Origin: Fibrobacter sp. UBA1313
GTDB lineage: Bacteria > Fibrobacterota > Fibrobacteria > Fibrobacterales > Fibrobacteraceae
NCBI GenBank assembly: GCA_002307115.1
Contig: DBTP01000028.1
Coordinates: forward strand, 1 to 9,145
Direction of reading: 5' to 3'
DNA: 9,145 nucleotides
In this document: one piece after another, positions 1 to 6,510 of the stretch
Layout of the letters: each line of letters starts with the position of its first letter
How positions within the stretch are numbered: position 1 is the first letter of the stretch
The notes under the pieces: model-generated
What the model was told of the DNA's origin: nothing
Database searches by the model: none
Seen by the model: the letters and a program-made list of their open reading frames with translations, nothing else
Translations under genes and position numbers: made by a program

Positions 1-173
1 ACGTTTGTATCTTGCATAATAACGATGCTTGCCGAATCATCAGTTGCTGTGAGGGGAGGGGGCGTTGCGGAGTCTTCCTGTGCGGGCGAGAATACATACA
101 AAAGAAGTGCGAACCACCAGAAAAAACGATTACGGGCAGTAGTAAAAATAATGGAATTCGAGGGAACTCTCAT
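1..173 (-). CDS. Signal-peptide protein, N-terminal part only (unknown function)
   Basis: An open frame of 57 codons starts at an ATG at 173 and runs off the left edge. Its ATG overlaps the stop codon of the SecA-like gene (ATGA, 170-173). The product begins MRVPSNSIIF, has an Arg at residues 14 and 16, then a hydrophobic stretch FFWWFALLLYVF at about 17-28, then SPA followed by Gln at about 29-32. This is a typical Sec signal peptide, with likely cleavage after Ala31. The next residues are acidic and rich in Thr, Pro and Ser (QEDSATPPPLTATDDS), as in a flexible mature N-terminus. A GAGGA ribosome binding site lies 6 bases upstream (180-184), inside the SecA-like gene. The protein is therefore exported to the periplasm, outer membrane or outside. 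From context it could be the outer-membrane (TolC-like) partner or an exported substrate of this operon, but no family can be named from 57 residues. The signal peptide is well supported; the function is unknown. Confidence 0.75.
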   Translation of the reverse strand, partial: MRVPSNSIIFTTARNRFFWWFALLLYVFSPAQEDSATPPPLTATDDSASIVIMQDTN

Positions 174-2158
174 TGAATATCCTCATTGGCAAAGCAGAGC
201 GATTCATCGAGCCAGGTATCCGTTTTCTGGACGGAGAGCCGGCTTTGAAAATCCTTGCGGTGAGCGATGTACTGGGCGAGGCGAACGGCTCCCCGGCCTG
301 CTATCAGCGTACTTCCTGGAATTGTTTTCATCAGAAATTTTAATAATCGGAGAATCGGTCCGGGGAGATTCCGCGTAAGGAGTTCATCTTCGAGACTCGT
401 AAAGGGGATGGCACTTCCCGGGTCCCCCTGGCGGGCGCAACGTCCAAAAAGCTGTCTGTCAATACGGGAAGAGCGGTGACATTCCGTTGCAATAACGTGG
501 AGTCCGCCGAGAGCCCGCACTTCGGGAGAAATCTTGATATCTGTGCCACGGCCCGCCATGTTGGTAGCGACGGTAATCGCTTCTTTTTTCCCGGCGTCTG
601 TTATAATTGCCGCTTCTTCTTTTTCGCGCACGGCGTTAATCACTTTGCAGGAAAGATTCCTCTCGTGAAGGCGTTCCGCGAGTTCTTCACTCATGGCTAC
701 GTTGCGTGTGCCGATGAGTATGGGACGCCCTTGGTTGTGAACGGTTTCGATTTCATGTAAAATGGCGTTCATTTTAGATTCTTTATCGGGGAATACGCGT
801 AGTGCCCGCGTTTTGCGTTTGCTTTTTCGGTTATTGGGAATCGTGATGACCGGAGCTCCGTAAATGTGCCAGAATTCTCCTGCGGCTTCTTTGCCTGTTC
901 CTGTCATTCCCGAGAAACAGGGATAAAATCGAAAAAATCGCTGAAAACTGAGGCGCGCCTGCGTTTCTTTGACGGGAGTCATGGGAAGTCCCTCTTTGGC
1001 TTCCACCAACTGATGTAAGCCGCCGCTCCATGAGCGCATGGGCATTTTTCTCCCAGTGGATTCATCGACGATAACAATTTTTTCTTCTTCGATGACATAT
1101 TGCTTATCGCGATGGAAAAATTCTCTCGCCACAAGTGCCTGGCGCACCAGATCTTTTTGGAAAAGGACGCCAGAAAAGGGGCCTGGGTGCTTGACGCGAT
1201 GCTCTTGGATAAGTTCTTCAATATCGCGAAGGAAAGTCACCGTACGGAAAACTTCATCGCGTTTGTAATCGACATCGAGAGTCAGTGATTCTGCGATTCC
1301 AATGGCGCAAAGGCAAGATGCAGTAAAGGCTTCGTTGGGTTCTTCACGGGAAATAATGAGTGGCGTAACGGCTTCATCGATGAGCACGTTATCCGCTTCG
1401 TCGACGATCGCTGTGTGTAAACCGCGTTGCACCACCTGTGAAAAAAGGCGGCTTTGGTCTTCACGCAAAGAAGCGATGAGGCGCTGGCTGAACTGCTGGG
1501 ATTTGCCGAGGGCAATTCGATCACGCAAAAAATCAGCGAGGACTTCTTTCGCCGTGGTGTAGGTGACGTCCTTTTCGTAGGCTTCTTTGCGTTCATTGGG
1601 CTTGAGCGGTGAGGTCACGCTCCCGACGGTGACGCCGCAAAAATGATAAAGGGGAGCCATGATTTCTGCATCGCGGGCGGCGAGATAATCGTTTGCGGTA
1701 ATGACATGGCAGGCGCGTCCGCTCCAACCGCGAAGAATTGCCGTCATCGCTGCGGTCACGGTTTTTCCTTCCCCCGTGGACATTTCCGCGATATAACCTC
1801 GGTAAAGGGCAAGTGCTCCGGCGAGCTGTACCGGAAAAGGCTTAAACCCCAATGTGAATTTGACCGCGTTCTGGATCAGCGCGAGGGCTTCATGGAGTTC
1901 CTGGGTGGAAACGTAGCTTCGGGAACGGAAAAGTTCTCTGTATTTTGCCAAGCGTATTTGAAGGCTTGTTCGTGAAATTTCTCTGAATGTGTATCCAGCC
2001 GTATCAATCTCTGTGGCCTCGCGCAAAACTTTTTTCAAAATGGATTTGCGTCTATGCACCCTGCCTAAGGCGCGACAATGAATCGCATCAATTCCTGTCG
2101 GAATCTTGGGGGCTTTGCGAAGCGCGGTGAGTCGATAGTTTTCGGCAAGGGAACTCAT
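170..2158 (-). CDS. SecA-like ATPase, short form lacking the C-terminal half
   Basis: This 662-residue protein has the two motor domains of the SecA preprotein translocase ATPase. Visible motifs: PFPVQLAGALAL (108-119), Walker A MSTGEGKT (126-133), HVITANDYLAARDAE (151-165), DEAD-type Walker B with VDEADNVLIDEAVTPLIIS (252-270), SGGLHQLVEAKEG (378-390), GMTGT (417-421), ATNMAGRGTDI (531-541), and RIDRQLFGRCARQGDPG (565-581) as motif VI. The segment of about 271-365 matches the position of the preprotein crosslinking domain. After motif VI only about 80 residues remain, against several hundred in housekeeping SecA. Most of the helical scaffold, the two-helix finger, the wing domain and the zinc-binding tail are therefore missing. 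The N-terminus before Walker A is about 24 residues longer than in E. coli SecA (from memory). The Walker B sequence is DEAD where SecA usually has DEVD. The gene begins 5 bases after the M50-HlyD gene and overlaps the next gene by 4 bases. It is probably a specialised paralogue serving the products of this operon. Family assignment is sure; translocase activity is not. Confidence 0.9.
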   Translation of the reverse strand: MSSLAENYRLTALRKAPKIPTGIDAIHCRALGRVHRRKSILKKVLREATEIDTAGYTFREISRTSLQIRLAKYRELFRSRSYVSTQELHEALALIQNAVKFTLGFKPFPVQLAGALALYRGYIAEMSTGEGKTVTAAMTAILRGWSGRACHVITANDYLAARDAEIMAPLYHFCGVTVGSVTSPLKPNERKEAYEKDVTYTTAKEVLADFLRDRIALGKSQQFSQRLIASLREDQSRLFSQVVQRGLHTAIVDEADNVLIDEAVTPLIISREEPNEAFTASCLCAIGIAESLTLDVDYKRDEVFRTVTFLRDIEELIQEHRVKHPGPFSGVLFQKDLVRQALVAREFFHRDKQYVIEEEKIVIVDESTGRKMPMRSWSGGLHQLVEAKEGLPMTPVKETQARLSFQRFFRFYPCFSGMTGTGKEAAGEFWHIYGAPVITIPNNRKSKRKTRALRVFPDKESKMNAILHEIETVHNQGRPILIGTRNVAMSEELAERLHERNLSCKVINAVREKEEAAIITDAGKKEAITVATNMAGRGTDIKISPEVRALGGLHVIATECHRSSRIDRQLFGRCARQGDPGSAIPFTSLEDELLTRNLPGPILRLLKFLMKTIPGSTLIAGRGAVRLAQYIAHRKDFQSRLSVQKTDTWLDESLCFANEDIQ
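180..184 (-). promoter_or_regulatory. Ribosome binding site for the signal-peptide gene
   Basis: GAGGA on the minus strand, 6 bases before the ATG at 173. It supports this start and shows that the short frame at the left edge is a real gene and not a chance frame. It is the clearest Shine-Dalgarno match among the genes of the left operon. Confidence 0.6.
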
Positions 2159-2163
2159 TATCT

Positions 2164-4329
2164 TTATACCCGGTAATATTTTTGGAGCATCTGTCGCGCT
2201 TTTCGTGCGGCTTGTTTCGCGAGAGATGTATATCCGAGGTGAAATCGGATTTTTCCGGCACGTCCCTGTAAAAAGAGAACGTCGTTGTCTTTATGTTTAA
2301 ACGACGCTTGCACCAAATAAAAAGGCTCCGCCGTTTGTGTAGGATTGCCACCCGCTGTATTCACTTCAATTTCTCCACCGCCGCTCCAGCCTAAGGCTTC
2401 CGAGGGAAGTTCGTTTTGAGCCGTAGGGATTGCTTTCACGCTTTCGATAGCAATGTCCGTAAAAGCATCTCCGTTCAGGCGCACCGAAAAGGAATGATTT
2501 TTGCTGCTGAAAATACGAGAGCCATCATCTTGGGAAATGGCTGCGACAAAACGGAATTCAGTGGTGTCAATAATTTGTCCCAAGGAATCGCCTTGGCTTA
2601 CCCATTTGCCAAGAAAATTGGCGGCATCTGGGGAATGCCAGATCCCACTTTCGGGAGCGCGTACGACTAAGTTTTCCTTGTTGATTAAATACTGGTCAAG
2701 TTCCTGGGCGAAAACCTGCATGCGTTTAGCGATGGGGTACATATTTTCTGGATTTTTGGCGAGAGCTTGGTAATAAAGGAGTCTGGATTCTTCATAGGCG
2801 GCTCGGGTTTCTTGAATCTTGTTTTCCAGTTCCTGATTTTCCAGAATCAGCAAGGTATCTCCGGCATTTACAAAAGTCCCCGTAGAGGCTTTCACCACGA
2901 TGATGTGTCCGCGGGTTCTATTGATGGTGTTCTCGTAATGGGTCGATTCCAAAATTCCCGGCGCGGTGAATGTATCCGGCACGGGGACATAGAAAAGAAT
3001 CCCTAAAAGAGCACCCAAAAAGACTGTCGTTAAAAGAACGGCGCGTGTGCGAACACGGGCGAGACCTGGGTTTACAAAAATATAATGGATGAATTTCCCA
3101 CAGGGGATAAAAAGCATTGTGATGGCAAGGGAAATAGCCATGAACGCCGCAAGAATCAAGTACTGCTGCGATATCGCAATGATGATTCCTGCAAAAAGGA
3201 AAAATCGATAAATGGCACTCGCAAAACCGTAAATTGTATAAATGACGGCTTCATTTACTTTAGTCGCCACCGGGGTGGCATCAGTGCGAAGGAAAATGAA
3301 ACGTTCCAATATGTATTTGAGATGCGCCACGGAACGCTGTTGCAAGTTTGGCATATCCAGCAGATCAGTGAGAATGTAATAGCCATCAAAACGCATCAAG
3401 GGATTGATGTTAAAAAGGAGTGTAGAAACGGAAGCGATAAAAAGCGTGTTGTAGGCGACCGATTTAACGGGACCCCCACCGACATTGGCCCACACGATCA
3501 TGGCCACGGCCGCAATGAAAAATTCGAAAATCATCCCTGCGGAACTTACGAAAATGCGCTGCCATTTGCTTCGGAAAGACCACGAGGCCGTCGCGTCCAC
3601 GTAAGGGAGCGGCGCCAACAGCATAAACATGATCCCTAGCGTGTGTACTTCACCGCCATAGCGACGCACTACACTGGCGTGCCCGAATTCATGAACGGTT
3701 TTGACCAAAATACCGCAGACGTAAAGCAAAAATAAATTTGAGGGAGCGAGGGCCCCTTGGGCCTGGTTTTGCAAAATATCAAAATTTTCAAAAGCAAATT
3801 TCCCTGCGATAGCCACAGCGATCAACCACACAAATGCCATTGGCTTGCTGATGACAATATTAATCAGGGGCTTTAGACGTTTTAAGAGTGAATCTGGATC
3901 GAACAGGGGAATGCGGAGAAAAAAGATATTGAGAATTGTAGACTGTATTTTCTTTTTTTGCTTTTTTGAACGGCGGTCGAAAAGCTGAAAGCTATCTTCG
4001 GCAATATCATAATGCAACATGTTCGCTTGGTACAACTGGGAAAGAATCTCGATGATTTCGCCTTGTCCCGGCGAATGGTCCGGATCTTTCTCCAACAATT
4101 CTTGCCACACTTGCCCGATATTTTTTTTGAGATTTAAGCGGGATATGAATTCGTACGCGCATTCCTCTAGACGAAAATACTGGTTGGTGAAAGGTTCATA
4201 GAGCACATACCATTTTACGCCCCGGTAAAATTGCCTGTGAATACGAATACTCGCCCGCAAAGTGATTCGCTGATTGGCGATGCGGTACCAGGATTCATGA
4301 AAAATTTTACGGCTTTTGTCTACCACCAT
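2164..4329 (-). CDS. PqqD-like / M50 site-2-protease / HlyD adaptor fusion membrane protein
   Basis: This 721-residue protein joins three parts. Residues of about 20-110 look like a PqqD-type winged-helix domain (RGVKWYVLYEPFTNQYFRLEECAYEFISRL, then a helical stretch), a fold used in peptide recognition. Residues of about 150-450 form a multi-pass membrane region with the zinc protease motif HEFGH (213-217). A second metal-binding motif, NPLMRFDGYYIL (309-320, Asp315), follows, so the M50 catalytic residues appear intact. Further hydrophobic segments lie near 165-178, 198-212, 262-282, 292-308, 370-386, 391-409 and 429-449. Residues from about 455 form a periplasmic HlyD-like part: a lipoyl half-motif (GHIIVVKASTGTFVNAGDTLLIL), a short coiled coil (about 495-550), the second half-motif (LVVRAPESGIW...GKWVSQGDSLGQII), and a beta-rich end. 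The ATG overlaps the preceding gene by 10 bases. An in-frame TGA lies 7 codons upstream of it and no Shine-Dalgarno sequence is seen, so translation may be coupled. It probably acts in the inner membrane on, or together with, an exported substrate. Its actual substrate is unknown. Confidence 0.85.
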   Translation of the reverse strand: MVVDKSRKIFHESWYRIANQRITLRASIRIHRQFYRGVKWYVLYEPFTNQYFRLEECAYEFISRLNLKKNIGQVWQELLEKDPDHSPGQGEIIEILSQLYQANMLHYDIAEDSFQLFDRRSKKQKKKIQSTILNIFFLRIPLFDPDSLLKRLKPLINIVISKPMAFVWLIAVAIAGKFAFENFDILQNQAQGALAPSNLFLLYVCGILVKTVHEFGHASVVRRYGGEVHTLGIMFMLLAPLPYVDATASWSFRSKWQRIFVSSAGMIFEFFIAAVAMIVWANVGGGPVKSVAYNTLFIASVSTLLFNINPLMRFDGYYILTDLLDMPNLQQRSVAHLKYILERFIFLRTDATPVATKVNEAVIYTIYGFASAIYRFFLFAGIIIAISQQYLILAAFMAISLAITMLFIPCGKFIHYIFVNPGLARVRTRAVLLTTVFLGALLGILFYVPVPDTFTAPGILESTHYENTINRTRGHIIVVKASTGTFVNAGDTLLILENQELENKIQETRAAYEESRLLYYQALAKNPENMYPIAKRMQVFAQELDQYLINKENLVVRAPESGIWHSPDAANFLGKWVSQGDSLGQIIDTTEFRFVAAISQDDGSRIFSSKNHSFSVRLNGDAFTDIAIESVKAIPTAQNELPSEALGWSGGGEIEVNTAGGNPTQTAEPFYLVQASFKHKDNDVLFLQGRAGKIRFHLGYTSLAKQAARKARQMLQKYYRV

Positions 4330-6158
4330 AATTTTAATCGTAAAATGTCAATGGCGCGGTGGCTCAGTATCCACCACAAGGTATGTTTACCGGATTCTAT
4401 TTTGGCAACCCCCGTCATTCCGGGCCGGAACCACTCTGGAATGCTGCGTATAAATTCTCCGCGGACCTGAAATGTATTTTCTTCGTCTTTGATTGTCGCT
4501 GCGGGGTGAATGCGCGCAACACGGAAACGGTAAACGTAATCGGGGCGACTCTTGATGGCGACCACACCTTCGGCACCGAGTTTCACATTTTTTATTTCCA
4601 TTTCGCCCACGTCAATTTCAGCGTAAATATTTGTGATAAGCGCAATCTGAAAAAGTTCCGCTCCGAGGGAAACGGGTGCCCCGAGGCGTTTTTCAAGATC
4701 TCCTTCCACAACTACAGCGCTATCAACGGGGGAACGGATAACGGATTGTTCTAGTTTGAATCGTGTCGTTTTTAGTTTTGCCTGCGTTTGGGCAAGCTTC
4801 GCCTGGAACACGCGCATTTCTGCAAGTTGTTCTGCTGCTTGGGCTTTTTGAATTTCTCGGTGGTAGTTTTGTTCTTCTGCCATGTAGTCCGCTTCTTCCA
4901 GCAGAAACTGCTTTTTATCTAACCGGAGAATTTCTTGTCCCTTCTTGATCGGGTCTCCTGGTTTCACAAAAACGCTGTCAATATAACCGTCAAAAGGGGC
5001 AGTTACAAATACAATCTTGTCGGTGAGCAAAATGGTGGGAGCATCTACTCGGTAAGAGATTGGCACAAAAAAAGCAAAGCCTAAAAAAGCGGCAAGGACA
5101 ATGCATAAAAGCTTTATCCAGGTGTGTTCATAACCGAGCACTTTCGCAAGTCCATTTCTAATAGCATTCCCGAGGCGTGCTCCAAACCAGCGATCTTTGT
5201 ATTGAAGTTCTCCGAGACGAGTGGCGATTTGCCCCGCCGTCAATTGAAGCCGTGTCAATTCTGATTCGGAAAAAGGAGCCTGAACGCGTTCAAAGGTAAG
5301 AATGCCAATAATATTCGCTTCGCGCCGGATCGGTATGGAAAGGAGATAACCCGTATCGTGGGTTTTATGATAGAACTCATGAGCTCTCGCGACCAGTCGC
5401 GAATTTTCGGGCAGAGGAAAAACAATATCGGCATCCTGCTCCAGCGCCTCTTCCATCGCGTTTTCCAGATTGCGAACAATTTCCATTTTCTTTTCAAACG
5501 TATCGGTATGGCTGAGAGCGGTCACTCTCACATAGCCTTTTTTGACCCAGCCTAAGCTCACGCGGTCGCATTGATTGCGGTTGGCGAGCTCATTGACCAA
5601 AGTCATCGCCGCTTCAAGAAATCGTTTGGGCGTATTCACCAAATGTGTAATTTCGAAAATAGATGTCAGATTCGCTTTCATCGTTACGGAATCATTTACG
5701 CTCTGACGAATGCGGTACTGTGCATACAGATCTGCGATACTTTTGGCGGCATTCAGAGCAAAAGTGGGGTTCTTATCCACCGAATGATCTAGGTAACCCA
5801 AAAAGAGGGCGTTCCCTTGTTGAGAATCCAATATGACAGGACACCCGATAATCGTGTAGTCCTTCGTGGGGATAAGGGCTCCGCCTTTTTCTAGACACAT
5901 TTTATGACAAGTGTCAATGGCTGTCAGAAATAGGCGCAGATACTGTTCATAGCCTTTAGATTTGGGGGCAAAGGCGAGTGTGCGCCACTCTTTTCCCGAA
6001 TCGCGGAGGCAAATGACACCGGCCTTCGTTCCTGTCACTTCTAGCAGGGAGCTCAAATAAGTTTCCCAGAACTGCAATGGTTCACCGGCGAAATTCCGAA
6101 GCACTTGCAACTTCTGTAACGAGTCAATAAATACGTCTGGCGTTGAAGATCCTCTCAT
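4320..6158 (-). CDS. GAF-domain / HlyD-like membrane adaptor protein
   Basis: A 612-residue protein (numbering from the ATG at 6158). A longer frame could start at a TTG at 6167, adding three residues. I prefer the ATG, since neither has a clear ribosome site. Residues of about 25-145 and 160-315 look like two GAF-type sensory modules. The second is the better match, with LLSIPIRREANIIGILTFERVQAPFSESEL (272-301). A single membrane span follows (LLCIVLAAFLGFAFFVPISY, about 350-369). The periplasmic part has a lipoyl half-motif (APFDGYIDSVFVKPGDPIKKGQEIL), an Ala/Gln/Glu-rich coiled coil (about 420-470), and the returning half-motif SVIRSPVDSAVVV (472-484). It ends with a barrel-like segment and RPGMTGVAKIESG (578-590), a hallmark of HlyD/MFP adaptors. 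Such adaptors link an inner-membrane transporter to an outer-membrane channel. The cytosolic GAF modules suggest that ligand or signal sensing gates the adaptor. It is the first gene of the left operon and overlaps the M50-HlyD gene by 10 bases. The adaptor call is firm; the first GAF module is less sure. Confidence 0.85.
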   Translation of the reverse strand: MRGSSTPDVFIDSLQKLQVLRNFAGEPLQFWETYLSSLLEVTGTKAGVICLRDSGKEWRTLAFAPKSKGYEQYLRLFLTAIDTCHKMCLEKGGALIPTKDYTIIGCPVILDSQQGNALFLGYLDHSVDKNPTFALNAAKSIADLYAQYRIRQSVNDSVTMKANLTSIFEITHLVNTPKRFLEAAMTLVNELANRNQCDRVSLGWVKKGYVRVTALSHTDTFEKKMEIVRNLENAMEEALEQDADIVFPLPENSRLVARAHEFYHKTHDTGYLLSIPIRREANIIGILTFERVQAPFSESELTRLQLTAGQIATRLGELQYKDRWFGARLGNAIRNGLAKVLGYEHTWIKLLCIVLAAFLGFAFFVPISYRVDAPTILLTDKIVFVTAPFDGYIDSVFVKPGDPIKKGQEILRLDKKQFLLEEADYMAEEQNYHREIQKAQAAEQLAEMRVFQAKLAQTQAKLKTTRFKLEQSVIRSPVDSAVVVEGDLEKRLGAPVSLGAELFQIALITNIYAEIDVGEMEIKNVKLGAEGVVAIKSRPDYVYRFRVARIHPAATIKDEENTFQVRGEFIRSIPEWFRPGMTGVAKIESGKHTLWWILSHRAIDILRLKLWW

Positions 6159-6179
6159 GGTAAGCAAAAATCTAGAAAA

Positions 6180-6209
6180 ATAATGTCAGATTTACTCCCT
6201 GAATTTCAA
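6180..6209 (-). promoter_or_regulatory. Candidate sigma-70-type promoter for the GAF-HlyD operon
   Basis: On the minus strand TTGAAA (6204-6209) and CATTAT (6180-6185) are separated by 18 bases. These match the sigma-70 consensus at 5 of 6 and 4 of 6 positions. Transcription would start roughly 15 bases before the ATG at 6158, giving a very short leader, which fits the absence of a Shine-Dalgarno sequence. The surrounding DNA is AT-rich, so chance matches are likely and the call is weak. Confidence 0.3.
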
Positions 6210-6255
6210 TATTTGAATGGAGGTTCTGATATATTTGTCATTCTGCTGGATCTAT

Positions 6256-6286
6256 TTGAAATCGGGAATGTGACAGTGAGAATAAT
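6256..6286 (+). promoter_or_regulatory. Candidate plus-strand promoter
   Basis: TTGAAA (6256-6261) and AATAAT (6281-6286) on the plus strand each match consensus at 5 of 6 positions, but the 19-base spacing is longer than ideal. It faces the terminator at 6483-6510, so a transcript of about 0.2 kb would result. One copy of the repeat TCGGGAATG lies in the spacer, where a regulator could act. Confidence 0.2.
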
Positions 6287-6373
6287 CATTGTTGAAGAAA
6301 AATAATCGTAAGCGTTTTCTCGAGAATTTTTGTGGATTTGTCTGGTTTGATTGTGTGCGCATCGTCGGGAATG
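6262..6373. repeat. Two copies of TCGGGAATG (direct repeat)
   Basis: The 9-base word TCGGGAATG occurs at 6262-6270 and 6365-6373. After two differing bases both copies continue with AC, so the similarity extends slightly past the exact match. Their placement in the gap upstream of the left operon would suit a pair of regulator binding sites. With only two copies this could be chance. Confidence 0.3.
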
Positions 6374-6482
6374 ATACCAGACGAATAATATTCCCCCTAT
6401 TGTCTCTGAACAACGCTAAACCTGAGAAAAAAGGATCTTTGAAGGTTGGCTGGAAGCCGCAATCAAAAATGAATTTTCAGCC

Positions 6483-6510
6483 ACGCCCTGAAGTCAGGGT
6501 GTTATTTTTT
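6483..6510 (+). terminator. Hairpin with T-tract facing right, at the trmFO stop codon
   Basis: ACGCCCTG (6483-6490) pairs with CAGGGTGT (6495-6502), giving 8 pairs including one G-T and a 4-base loop. On the plus strand it is followed at once by TATTTTTT (6503-6510 region). This has the form of an intrinsic terminator for a plus-strand transcript. On the minus strand the hairpin is followed by GGCTGAAAATTC, with no direct T-tract, so it is a poor classic terminator for trmFO. It may still slow minus-strand transcription. The stem covers the trmFO stop codon. Confidence 0.5.

Larger units (their letters stand above)
6159..6493. other. AT-rich intergenic region between trmFO and the left operon
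   Basis: This 335-base gap separates the housekeeping run from the export-type operon. Part of it is strongly AT-rich (18 G or C in 6181-6240). No ATG-started frame with a ribosome site is convincing. A 76-codon plus-strand frame (6289-6519) starts with TTG and reads through a hairpin, so I do not call it. The gap contains candidate promoters in both directions, a 9-base direct repeat, a perfect 10-base palindrome TTCTCGAGAA (about 6317-6326), and a plus-facing terminator at its right end. Confidence 0.7.

Noticed and set aside
25..378. 117-codon plus-strand frame at the left edge
   Set aside because: It runs antisense to both the SecA-like C-terminus and the signal-peptide gene, and its product has no family pattern or signal sequence.
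170..2158. The short SecA as a pseudogene or decayed secA
   Set aside because: The frame is intact for 662 codons, all nucleotide-binding motifs are preserved, and the stop is coupled (ATGA) to a following gene with a ribosome site. This indicates a selected, functional end.
3085..3639. 184-codon plus-strand frame
   Set aside because: It lies wholly antisense to the M50-HlyD gene, whose protein motifs are clear. Its own translation is rich in Lys, Arg, His and Gly with no domain pattern, as expected of a shadow frame.
6159..6167. TTG start three codons upstream of the GAF-HlyD ATG
   Set aside because: An ATG follows three codons later, and the TTG has no better ribosome site; an in-frame TGA seven codons before the TTG limits further extension.
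6317..6326. Perfect palindrome TTCTCGAGAA as an operator
   Set aside because: Only 10 bases, with no extended symmetry on either side and no known regulator consensus that I can match to it.
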